Shown here: positions 13,443 through 19,842 of the stretch, piece after piece
How positions within the stretch are numbered: position 1 is the first letter of the stretch
How the letters are laid out: every line of letters starts with the position of its first letter
Virus record (IMG/VR): IMGVR_UViG_3300027857_000061
Coordinates: 1-22,085 of that record
Direction: 5' to 3' (one strand)
Origin: a virus
DNA length: 22,085 nt
Program-made: the position numbers and the translations under genes
The notes under the pieces: model-generated
What the model saw: the letters and a program-made list of their open reading frames with translations, nothing else
What the model was told of the DNA's origin: nothing
Databases searched by the model: none

Positions 13443-14267
13443 TCAGCGAGCAGCGTGGCGCTTGAGTTGCTCGATCTCAGCCTGTTGCTGTTGGATTGCA
13501 CGAACGAGCACCGGAACGACACCAAGGTAGTCAAACGCATTGGGCTTGCCGGCCAGATCACGGTGCATAAGCTGCGGCAGCACTTGTCCGCCTTGCTCAG
13601 CGCTGAAGCCATAGAGCGTGGCGTCGGGATCGCCATGGTCAGCATTCAACTTATAGCTGATGGGCTCCAGCGCTAGCACGGCGTCGAGGCCAGCACTCAG
13701 CGGCTCCACATCATGCTTAAAGCGGAGAGATGAAGTGCCGAGGCAAATACCGGCCGTACCGCTGCCGAAGTACACAACGTGAGTCGTGGTATCTTCGCAC
13801 AGCGTGGCATCAGTATGCGTCGCGTCCGTGGAGACTGCGACGGTCAAGCCAGCAGCTGTGGTGTTCTGCAGCGTTGTGAATGTGCCGGCAGCAGCCGCTG
13901 TGCCGCCAATAGCAGGCGGAGAGGCCAAATAGGTGCTGAAGCCAGTTCCACTGACTGTGCTACTGGCACTGAGCGTCGTGAACGCACCAGTGCTCGGCGT
14001 AGTGTTGCCAATTGGCCCTGGTGCAGCGAAGCGGGCAGTAAAGCCGGCGCCAGAGACAGTGCTAGTGGCGCTGAGCGTACTGAACGTCCCCGGTGCCGCA
14101 GTGCCGCCACCAGTGATATTGTTCAGTGCTGTGATCGCCTGATTCAGCACAGTGACATCCAAGATGCCGTTACTGTAGCTGGGCGAGTAGAGCGGAATGG
14201 CTGCAGCGTGAGCAAGCGAAATGCTCGCCAGCAGCGCGCAGAAGGAAAGAGCAAGTCGCTTGAGCAT
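13443..14267 (-). CDS. Short tail fibre with S74 intramolecular chaperone domain and signal peptide
   Basis: The 274-residue product starts with a signal peptide (MLKRLALSFCALLASISLAHA, cut after residue 21). Residues 55-135 carry near-repeats of a fibre unit: GTFSTLSATSTVSGAGF, GAFTTLSASSTVSGTGF and GTFTTLQNTT, each followed by a P-P/G-I-G spacer. From about residue 179 there is a peptidase S74 domain: Ser179 and Lys184 (SSLRFK) match the Ser-Lys self-cleavage dyad, then LEPISYKLNADHG, YGFSAEQ and DYLGVVPVLVRAIQQQQAEI. In endosialidase-type fibres this domain drives trimer folding and then cuts itself off. The final helix would trimerise. GGAG lies 8 bases before ATG. The gene follows the gp4-like adaptor by 14 bases. 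Confidence 0.87.
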   Translation of the reverse strand: MLKRLALSFCALLASISLAHAAAIPLYSPSYSNGILDVTVLNQAITALNNITGGGTAAPGTFSTLSATSTVSGAGFTARFAAPGPIGNTTPSTGAFTTLSASSTVSGTGFSTYLASPPAIGGTAAAAGTFTTLQNTTAAGLTVAVSTDATHTDATLCEDTTTHVVYFGSGTAGICLGTSSLRFKHDVEPLSAGLDAVLALEPISYKLNADHGDPDATLYGFSAEQGGQVLPQLMHRDLAGKPNAFDYLGVVPVLVRAIQQQQAEIEQLKRHAAR

Positions 14268-14281
14268 AGTGGTTCTCCGTT

Positions 14282-15025
14282 CTAGGTGATCTGATCGCTG
14301 TACGGATTGTAGACGCCGGGGCGGATCAGATCGTCCGGCATTCTCAGGCGTGCGATTGCCGCAGCGGCATCGCGCAGAACTTCGCGAGACTCCTTAGCGC
14401 GGCCAGACAGCCCCGGATCAGGCGGCAAACGGTACGCACTACGCAGTATCTCGGCCAAGGACTCGTAGATCGCCTTGAAATACTCGTTCGGCAGAGTGTT
14501 GTCCAGGACGGTCGTTAGCGCGCTGGCCATAATGATGTCAATGAGGGTCGCCTTGACCAGTACATTCATGCTGTACAAGTTGGCCTGCGGAATGGGCCAG
14601 AAGTACAGCTTGCCCACCGGATACGCTGGGTCATAGAACACGTAGCCGGGGAAGGTGCTCAGGGCCTTCAGCGCGATTCTATTGTAGTCCTCCCAGCTTT
14701 CCAGCAGCTCTAGCGGATAGTCCACCTGGTTCGGGCTGCTCTGTATCAGCTGCCTGAAGAAGCAGCCACTTTCCAGTCTGTCCGGCCTCGTGCCGATGAC
14801 GAACTGCTGACCTGGGCCAATTGTGTACGGAGTGGTCTGGCCCGTACTGGTGAACGCCAGATTGACTAGATGGAAGACCAAATACCTTTTGCGCTGCCAT
14901 TGCTGGATCATCCACTGCATGCGCGTATAGGCGTTGTTCACGTCCTCGGCGCTCGCGGTCTGGCCCTGGCCAATTATGCCGGCGTCGAGCAGGGCCAGAT
15001 TGATAATGTCCAGCGTAGTGGTCAT
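14282..15025 (-). CDS. Tail adaptor / head completion protein (P22 gp4-like)
   Basis: In P22, gp4 binds under the portal after packaging and starts tail assembly. This 247-residue protein carries the family pattern: ALLDAGIIGQGQTASAEDVN (residues 11-30), then TRMQWMIQQWQRKRYLVFHL (34-53), QTTPYTIGPGQQFVIGTRPD (63-82), and YDPAYPVGKLYFWPIP near 152-167. The C-terminal helix contains RSAYRLPPDPGLSGRAKESR. It is longer than P22 gp4 (166 residues) and closer to related podovirus proteins. ATG overlaps the preceding stop as ATGA, so translation is probably coupled. In P22 the hub gene comes next; here a tail-protein cassette intervenes. Confidence 0.88.
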   Translation of the reverse strand: MTTTLDIINLALLDAGIIGQGQTASAEDVNNAYTRMQWMIQQWQRKRYLVFHLVNLAFTSTGQTTPYTIGPGQQFVIGTRPDRLESGCFFRQLIQSSPNQVDYPLELLESWEDYNRIALKALSTFPGYVFYDPAYPVGKLYFWPIPQANLYSMNVLVKATLIDIIMASALTTVLDNTLPNEYFKAIYESLAEILRSAYRLPPDPGLSGRAKESREVLRDAAAAIARLRMPDDLIRPGVYNPYSDQIT

Positions 15026-15537
15026 CGCTTATTGGCCAAGGCCTTCTGCTCAGCAAGTGCGCCGATTCCACTGGAAGGCTGTGCGACCCTGGCTTCCGCA
15101 GCAGTAGCAAAAGTAGCTGGCTGTTCGGTGCTCGCCGTGAGCTTGTCCACTTTGCCCGCGAGCTGCTCAATGCGCGCGAGGGCGTTCTCCAGTTGCTGGG
15201 CCAGCTTGCCGTTCATCTGCTGCTGAGTGCTCAGCTCCTGGGCCAGCTCATCGCGCTCGCGTTCCAACGGGCTACGCGGCACGTCCATCTCGACCGTGTC
15301 GGACATGATCTTCAGCTCTTCAGCCTTGCTGCCCGCCACGAGCGTCACGATCTGCTCAGTGCCATCGGGCAGCGTGCGAACTCGCCGGACGGCCTTGGGA
15401 TACTCGCTGAATGGCCGCAGGACCAACTGGCCGGGCAGATCACCGCCCGGATCAATGATCTGTTTGCCGTCCTGGCCGACTTTCATCATCGGGCCAATGA
15501 CGCCGCGCGCCTGGAGGTTCTTGTAGGTATCGAGCAT
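15022..15537 (-). CDS. Hypothetical coiled-coil protein
   Basis: Not recognised. The 171-residue product has an N-terminal segment rich in Gly/Pro (residues 10-45, GVIGPMMKVGQDGKQIIDPG), a short beta-like part (50-70), then a likely coiled coil at 90-137 (ERERDELAQELSTQQQMNGK onward), and an Ala-rich flexible tail. AGGAG lies 6 bases before ATG and overlaps the end of the upstream small gene (TAGAGGAG). The stop overlaps the gp4-like start. Position between coat and adaptor genes suggests a minor head or assembly protein. Confidence 0.75.
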   Translation of the reverse strand: MLDTYKNLQARGVIGPMMKVGQDGKQIIDPGGDLPGQLVLRPFSEYPKAVRRVRTLPDGTEQIVTLVAGSKAEELKIMSDTVEMDVPRSPLERERDELAQELSTQQQMNGKLAQQLENALARIEQLAGKVDKLTASTEQPATFATAAEARVAQPSSGIGALAEQKALANKR

Positions 15538-15548
15538 GTTGGTCTCCT

Positions 15549-15707
15549 CTATCTGCCCGCCTTGCGGGCTTGGTTCAGCGCAATGGCAATGGCCTGCTTG
15601 CGCTTAGTGACTTTCGGGCCTTTCTTCGAGCCACTGTGAAGCGTGCCATGTTTGAATTCGTGCAGAGTTTTCTCGATCTTGGTCTTCTGGCGCGTACTCT
15701 CTGCCAT
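15549..15707 (-). CDS. Small basic DUF6496-like protein (52 residues)
   Basis: This short gene encodes 52 residues rich in Lys/Arg. The pattern TLHEFKHGTLHSGSKKG, followed by VTKRKQAIAIALNQARKAGR, matches my memory of DUF6496, a family of short proteins found in phages and bacteria, with unknown function. Its basic nature would suit nucleic-acid contact, but that is a guess. ATG is at 15707. The nearest strong ribosome site (GGAGG) is 13 bases upstream, longer than ideal. Its TAG stop abuts the AGGAG of the following gene, so the two look co-translated. It lies 116 bases after the coat gene. Confidence 0.75.
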   Translation of the reverse strand: MAESTRQKTKIEKTLHEFKHGTLHSGSKKGPKVTKRKQAIAIALNQARKAGR

Positions 15708-15741
15708 GTCAGCGCTCGGTCCTCCAGCGTTGTGGGGGCAA

Positions 15742-15771
15742 CTGGGAGCGGCCGAGGACCTCCGCTCCCAG
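15742..15771 (-). other. Hairpin downstream of the coat gene
   Basis: The arms CTGGGAGCGG (15742-15751) and CCGCTCCCAG (15762-15771) are perfect 10-base complements around a 10-base loop. The hairpin starts 53 bases after the coat stop, in a 116-base spacer. There is no T-run after it on the minus strand, so it is not a standard intrinsic terminator. It may slow polymerase, protect the coat mRNA 3' end or be a processing site. Confidence 0.6.
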
Positions 15772-15823
15772 CGCCATCAACGAGGCCAGTTTCGCGCTAG
15801 GCGTCTGGCCCCGGAGTTCTTAC

Positions 15824-17107
15824 TTACACGATGTCGGCCACAACGACTGCCCACTCCGGCCTGACCCAGAGATAGCCATAGAGCACATCCAGACGAGTGA
15901 TCAGCTGATCCGTACCGGGCACGTATGCAGTGAGCATACGCATGGCAACTCCGTCGAACTGCTCACGGGCAGACTCCTCCACACCCTTGGTCGGCATGAT
16001 GAGATCCGCAGTGGCCATCGTGACCGCTTCCGGCGCGAAGACGAAGTTCTTGCGATACGTCGTGCTCGCCGGATTGACGATGTTGATCTGAGTCGCGTTG
16101 ATCGGGCTGTTGTCTACAGTCTGATACTGCTGCTGGACGCTGCCGGCGCCGAACGGAATGAGCGCGGGATAGATGTTCAGCGTAGTGCTCGTGCCACCTG
16201 TGAATGCCGCAGTCACGACGAACTGGCGAAGCTGGCCAGTGGACTGCTTCGTGATACGGTTGACCAGATGCACGTCGGTGCTGAGCGCACCAGTCCCGAA
16301 CGTCACGATGTCACCCACGACGAGCGTACCACTGCCGTTCGTGTTGACGGTGATGGCCAGGCCGGTCTGATTCGCCCCATTGACCGTAGTGCTGCCGTTA
16401 TAGCTGCCGCCGGTATGCTGAATGATCGTCTGGTCCATATACCAGTCGAAGCCCAGCGTGTCAGTGGCCATCTTGCCGGTCTTGTACTGCTCGCTGATCT
16501 TCGGCGTGGGATTGAACAGGCCGGCCAGCGAGGACACAGTGCGCGCTTCGGTCACCGGATCAAGGATGGCTTTCCAGGCGTCCATAGGCGCGCTGTTCTG
16601 CTTGAGGAACGCGCCAGCAGTCAGCCAGGTCTGGGCCACAGGGCTGGACGTAAGAGCAGCATACGCGCCGTCGGCACTCTGGGTGCCGTTCTCGACGTAG
16701 TTACAGATGCCCGCACCGTTGGTGCCGCCGGAGTCCACGCCGGACATCACGTCAGCAGCGACAGCGCCCGCGAGGTTATTGACCATCGGAGCCAGAACAC
16801 GGCGAGAGAAGTCATCCAGCGACATAGTGCGATCGACAGAGTTGAAGCTCACGTCCACACCCTTCTGGGTCGCCAGCACGAGCGTCGTGCTCTGCTCGGC
16901 AGTGTCCTGCACCTGCGCGGCCGGACCAGTGCGAACAGTGAAGTCATTCGGCAGGCGAATTCTCAGCGAGCTGCCGATCTTCGCCCCAGTCTTGGCGAAG
17001 TTGTCGTCGTACTGCATGTCAACGTGCTGGATGAAGGCATTGGAGTTCTTCCAAAGCCGCACAGCCTCGCGGGTAATCATATTGATTGTGAGAAGTGAGT
17101 TGGCCAT
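15824..17107 (-). CDS. Major capsid protein (P22 coat gp5-like)
   Basis: This 427-residue product is almost the length of P22 coat protein (430) and has its N-terminal pattern: MANSLLTINMITREAVRLWK, GSSLRIRLPNDFTVRTG (45-61), and VDVSFNSVDRTMSLDDFS (84-101). The HK97-fold core continues at 105-220. Residues about 250-315 (AITVNTNGSGTLVVGDIVTF, then HLVNRITK, FVVTAAFTGGTSTTLNIY) look like the inserted Ig-like I-domain of P22-type coat proteins. The C-terminal part has YRKNFVFAPEAVTMATADLI and a basic/aromatic end. GGGAG is 9 bases before ATG. It follows a 156-base structured leader, the longest spacer in the window, which may reflect separate control of the most abundant virion protein. Confidence 0.93.
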   Translation of the reverse strand: MANSLLTINMITREAVRLWKNSNAFIQHVDMQYDDNFAKTGAKIGSSLRIRLPNDFTVRTGPAAQVQDTAEQSTTLVLATQKGVDVSFNSVDRTMSLDDFSRRVLAPMVNNLAGAVAADVMSGVDSGGTNGAGICNYVENGTQSADGAYAALTSSPVAQTWLTAGAFLKQNSAPMDAWKAILDPVTEARTVSSLAGLFNPTPKISEQYKTGKMATDTLGFDWYMDQTIIQHTGGSYNGSTTVNGANQTGLAITVNTNGSGTLVVGDIVTFGTGALSTDVHLVNRITKQSTGQLRQFVVTAAFTGGTSTTLNIYPALIPFGAGSVQQQYQTVDNSPINATQINIVNPASTTYRKNFVFAPEAVTMATADLIMPTKGVEESAREQFDGVAMRMLTAYVPGTDQLITRLDVLYGYLWVRPEWAVVVADIV

Positions 17108-17125
17108 TGCCAGCTGCTCCCAGTT

Positions 17126-17154
17126 AGTCGCGAACGCAGAGCGTTCTAGCGACT
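17126..17154 (-). promoter_or_regulatory. Strong stem-loop in the coat-gene leader
   Basis: On the minus strand, AGTCGC (17154-17149) pairs with GCGACT (17131-17126), and GAACGC (17146-17141) pairs with GCGTTC (17137-17132), leaving a TCT loop and a two-base TA bulge. That is 12 base pairs ending just before the GGGAG ribosome site of the coat gene. It may stabilise the mRNA or mark an RNA processing site. No T-run follows, and no convincing promoter was seen nearby. Confidence 0.65.
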
Positions 17155-17188
17155 TGCTACCGGGGCCGAGCGGCTAATACGGCCAGAG

Positions 17189-17252
17189 CAGGCCAGCGGG
17201 CCTGACGGGGAGGACGAGTCCCTTACGTCCAGTGCGCAGATTAGGCTCTGCG
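17189..17252 (-). other. Two further hairpins in the scaffold-coat spacer
   Basis: One hairpin has arms CAGGCC (17189-17194) and GGCCTG (17199-17204) with a 4-base loop. The other has arms CGCAGA (17235-17240) and TCTGCG (17247-17252) with a 6-base loop, starting 11 bases after the scaffold stop. Neither is followed by a T-run on the minus strand. Together with the leader stem they make this spacer unusually structured. I see no small gene and no clear -35/-10 pair in it. Confidence 0.4.
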
Positions 17253-17263
17253 AGGCAACTTAC

Positions 17264-18133
17264 TTAGTGCGTAGTGCGCTGTTCGCGCACTTGCTTCTCA
17301 CGATTTCTGATCCACTCCTCGGTGGAGAAGTTATCTGTGTCCTCTGGTTTCCAGGCGGGCTTAGTGGCTCCGCTCTTCACTTTCGGCTTGATAGGCGCCG
17401 GAGCGCGCGACACGTTGGGCAGAACGGGCTTGCCCTCGTTGTCCAGCTCAGGTTCAGCCTCCGCGCTAAGTTTGCTGGCAAACTTGGCGAGCTCGACCGC
17501 CTGGGCCACAGGTCGCAGGGCCATAATACGGCTGGCTTCGTCCACGTTCTGGCCAAGAGCGTAGAGCACCTCATGAGCTTGGCCAGTCTCCAGCGCGGCT
17601 TCGAGCAGCGTCTGGGGCAGCACCGGTCTGCCGTTCTGGCCCACCACAGGCGAGATACTGGTCAGATCGCCAAGCACCACTTTGTCGAAGTCCGTGTGGG
17701 CCTTTCTGCCCTCGGCCGCTGCGCTGTTGCAGCGCTCATTGAAGTTCTGCCGGCTGGCCTCTTCAGCAACCAAGGCCTGGAGTTCCTGCGCCGTGGGCGC
17801 TCGCTCGCCAGCGGCCTTACGCTCAGCAGCCAGCTGTTCTGGCGTCTTGCCCTCATCGCTCTTGCGAGTGGCTAGGGCCTTGTGCTCGGCGAGCGTGTCA
17901 TTGGCCAGCTTCAGCTCGCGAGTCAGAGCCTCCCTGGCCCGCTCGGCTTCGGCCTTCTGGGCGATCACGGCTTGGAGCCGCGAAAGCGGAACGGTCTGCT
18001 CTTGACGAGCAGCAGCCGCAGCAGCGTCAGCAGCTGCCCTGTCCGCGGCAGTCTTATCACTAGCGGCTTTATCCGCTGCTGCTTTCGCAGCCGCCTCAGC
18101 CGCTGCTACTTCAGCGTTGAGTTCGTCAGCCAT
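17264..18133 (-). CDS. Scaffolding protein
   Basis: The 289-residue product sits directly before the coat gene, like the scaffold of P22 (303 residues). It is highly charged and mostly helical. Residues 1-43 are a very Ala-rich helix with Lys/Asp repeats. A likely coiled coil runs from about 50 to 95 (SRLQAVIAQKAEAERAREAL). Residues 170-215 form a hydrophobic middle helix region (VLPQTLLEAALETGQAHEVL). The last 40 residues are Lys/Arg-rich with EEWIRNREKQVREQR, comparable to the basic C-terminal coat-binding end of P22 scaffold. GAGG is 4 bases before ATG; the start overlaps the upstream stop by 8 bases. In this family it shapes the procapsid from inside and leaves before maturation. Confidence 0.8.
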   Translation of the reverse strand: MADELNAEVAAAEAAAKAAADKAASDKTAADRAAADAAAAAARQEQTVPLSRLQAVIAQKAEAERAREALTRELKLANDTLAEHKALATRKSDEGKTPEQLAAERKAAGERAPTAQELQALVAEEASRQNFNERCNSAAAEGRKAHTDFDKVVLGDLTSISPVVGQNGRPVLPQTLLEAALETGQAHEVLYALGQNVDEASRIMALRPVAQAVELAKFASKLSAEAEPELDNEGKPVLPNVSRAPAPIKPKVKSGATKPAWKPEDTDNFSTEEWIRNREKQVREQRTTH

Positions 18134-18500
18134 TTTTCCTCGTCATAGTTTTCAATTCGTCCTCAGTCGGTAGTGAGTACTTCGGCTTGCCGCTGGGCCG
18201 CAGTCGGCTCGCCCTGATTGCGTTGTCGAGAAGCATGGAGTCATAGATCGTCGCGTGCAAGTGTTCTTTTGACTTGTCACTTAGTATCGACGCCAAAATG
18301 GCCCGCGCAGGCTCCAGCAGCTTGGGAGCGATCAGGGCGACGAACATTCGCTGGCTCTGCTCAGCAGACAGCCCGCGCTTGAGAGTCATCTCCTTCCAGC
18401 CAGCATACATCTCATTCCCGCACATGACCTCGTCGTATAGCTCTCCGGCCATCTTCTGGGCAGTCTCCAGCACGAGCTTATGGGCGGCAACTTTGGGCAT
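18126..18500 (-). CDS. Hypothetical protein between ART-like gene and scaffold
   Basis: Not recognised. The 124-residue product is helical and rich in Lys/Glu/Leu, with VLETAQKMAGELYDEVMCGN (8-27 or so), KRGLSAEQSQRMFVALIAPK and a C-terminal LPTEDELKTMTRKNG. It has no membrane segment and no catalytic motif. GTG at 18503 and ATG at 18500 are both possible starts. ATG is preferred: it gives a TGATG overlap and an 8-base gap after GGAG. Position beside portal and scaffold suggests a head-assembly role, but nothing in the sequence confirms it. Confidence 0.75.
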   Translation of the reverse strand: MPKVAAHKLVLETAQKMAGELYDEVMCGNEMYAGWKEMTLKRGLSAEQSQRMFVALIAPKLLEPARAILASILSDKSKEHLHATIYDSMLLDNAIRASRLRPSGKPKYSLPTEDELKTMTRKNG

Positions 18501-19747
18501 CACTTGGTCTCCCCGCTCTGTGCTGCTGCTCCAGCAGCGCTGAGCCCACCGACTCCGGCTGCTAGCTTGGCCAAGTTCATCTTGCTTGGATCGAACTCCG
18601 CCCCTGGCTGGCGCACGATCTTGGGATCAAGCACGACATACTGATCCTGCACTCCGCCCATATCATGCACGTCTCGCACGACGACCAGATCGGCGCCCTT
18701 CTGCTTAGCTGTATGCAGAATAGCATTCATGTGGCCAGAGTTGTAGTCATCTAGGCCAGTCGCAGTGGGCCAGTGAACCTCCATCGGATTGTGTGCGCGA
18801 GCCACGAATGGCAGCGCATAGGAATCAGGACTTGTGTACTTGTGAGCCACCTCTGGATCGTCCGAAAAGAATGCCCCCGGCTCCCAACTCTTATTTCGCG
18901 GATCATGCAGCTCATTCTGATAGCTGCTCCAATGGCCGCCCTTGAACAGTGGCAGATCGACGTTGTAGCCCTGCTGCCTCGCCCGTTCGCGGGCCTCGAC
19001 GGACTCGAACTCAAGGGGCGACACACGCGGAGTGTTTGTGGAAAGCTGATCCTGCCAGCTTTCAATGGGCGTGATGTACTTGCTGAAATCTGAGGATCTT
19101 AGATCGCGCCCTTGCTTGGGTGGATAGAGCGGAAACTCATTTTGCCCTTTGAGGCCAGCCACTTCGGCGAGGCTCGCCCCTGGATTCTTGGCCAGATGCT
19201 TCTCGATAGCTTCATCACTAAGTGACGACAGGCCAACATCTGCTGGTGTAACACCTTTTCCAATCGCGGCGAACTTGGAGTGCATAATGTCCGTCCAGTC
19301 GCCGTACTTGTCATTCAGCTTATCTAGAAAGTTGTCGTACTCCGGATAGTTTTCCGCAATATGCTTGAAGGGATTCAGTACATGGCGGCCAAGGTAGTCC
19401 ACTAGCGCGCCAGTTGGTGGCTGGCCAGCCTTCCAAGCATCTTCAATCACGGGCTTGACAGCGCTCCACGCCAGCTCGCCTGCGCGCTCGGCTTTGCCCA
19501 TCGGCAGCAGGCCAGCGGCAGATGTTAACGCGAAGTACTGGGCCTCTTCGGGCGTCATCTGGCCCCGCAGCGCACTCAGGGCATCATTCACGCCTAGGGC
19601 ATTGCCTACTCCGCTGGCAATCTTTCCCGGCGCGCTTTGCATCTCACGCAGCACAGACGAGGTCATGGCCAGTCTATCCGGCGTGAAGGGCTGAATGCCC
19701 AGCGCATCGTGGATGTCTTGGAATTCATCAGTCTGCGCGTCAGTCAT
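18500..19747 (-). CDS. Protein with C-terminal ADP-ribosyltransferase-like domain
   Basis: This 415-residue product has a C-terminal domain (about 255-395) resembling the ADP-ribosyltransferase domain of phage polyvalent proteins. The sequence runs RARQQGYNVDLPLFKGG (265-271 in the place of the usual Y-H-G-T), GAFFSDDPEVAHKYTS (291-306) and QDQYVVLDPKIVR (367-379), then the typical tail AEFDPSKMNL. Family members move ADP-ribose from NAD to a target. The first motif is divergent (F-K-G-G), so activity is uncertain. The N-terminal 250 residues are helical and unrecognised; Gly/Ala-rich parts at 35-55 and 395-410 could touch membrane. It overlaps the upstream microprotein as ATGA and the next gene as TGATG. 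If packaged, it could act on host proteins early in infection. Confidence 0.68.
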   Translation of the reverse strand: MTDAQTDEFQDIHDALGIQPFTPDRLAMTSSVLREMQSAPGKIASGVGNALGVNDALSALRGQMTPEEAQYFALTSAAGLLPMGKAERAGELAWSAVKPVIEDAWKAGQPPTGALVDYLGRHVLNPFKHIAENYPEYDNFLDKLNDKYGDWTDIMHSKFAAIGKGVTPADVGLSSLSDEAIEKHLAKNPGASLAEVAGLKGQNEFPLYPPKQGRDLRSSDFSKYITPIESWQDQLSTNTPRVSPLEFESVEARERARQQGYNVDLPLFKGGHWSSYQNELHDPRNKSWEPGAFFSDDPEVAHKYTSPDSYALPFVARAHNPMEVHWPTATGLDDYNSGHMNAILHTAKQKGADLVVVRDVHDMGGVQDQYVVLDPKIVRQPGAEFDPSKMNLAKLAAGVGGLSAAGAAAQSGETK

Positions 19748-19842
19748 AGCTGCATCAGGCTATCCCAGACCAGCACGACTATCGTCAGCGCCAAAGCGGC
19801 GCCAATTAGCGTCTGGCACTGGGCGATTAGCTCCTCACTCAT
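19744..19842 (-). CDS. 32-residue single-span membrane microprotein
   Basis: This very short gene lies in the portal-to-ART spacer. Its ATG overlaps the portal stop (ATGA), and its own TGA overlaps the next ATG (ATGA). It therefore fills the gap exactly and would couple translation of both neighbours. The 32 residues begin MSEELIAQCQ, then an uninterrupted hydrophobic helix (LIGAALALTIVVLVW, 12-26) and a short acidic end. There are no Lys or Arg. There is no strong ribosome site, which fits coupled translation. It could be a small membrane protein or just a translational linker; no homolog is recognised. Confidence 0.6.
   Translation of the reverse strand: MSEELIAQCQTLIGAALALTIVVLVWDSLMQL

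Noticed and set aside
15742-15771. Intrinsic terminator
   Set aside because: The stem is strong but there is no T-run following it on the transcribed strand, and the next gene begins 35 bases later in the same direction.
16268-17098. 276-residue plus-strand frame opposite the coat gene
   Set aside because: Antisense to a strongly supported coat protein; composition is His/Arg/Gly-rich and no motif is visible.
17108-17263. Late promoter or small gene ahead of the coat gene
   Set aside because: I found no convincing -35/-10 pair on the minus strand and no short frame with a ribosome site; only hairpins can be supported.
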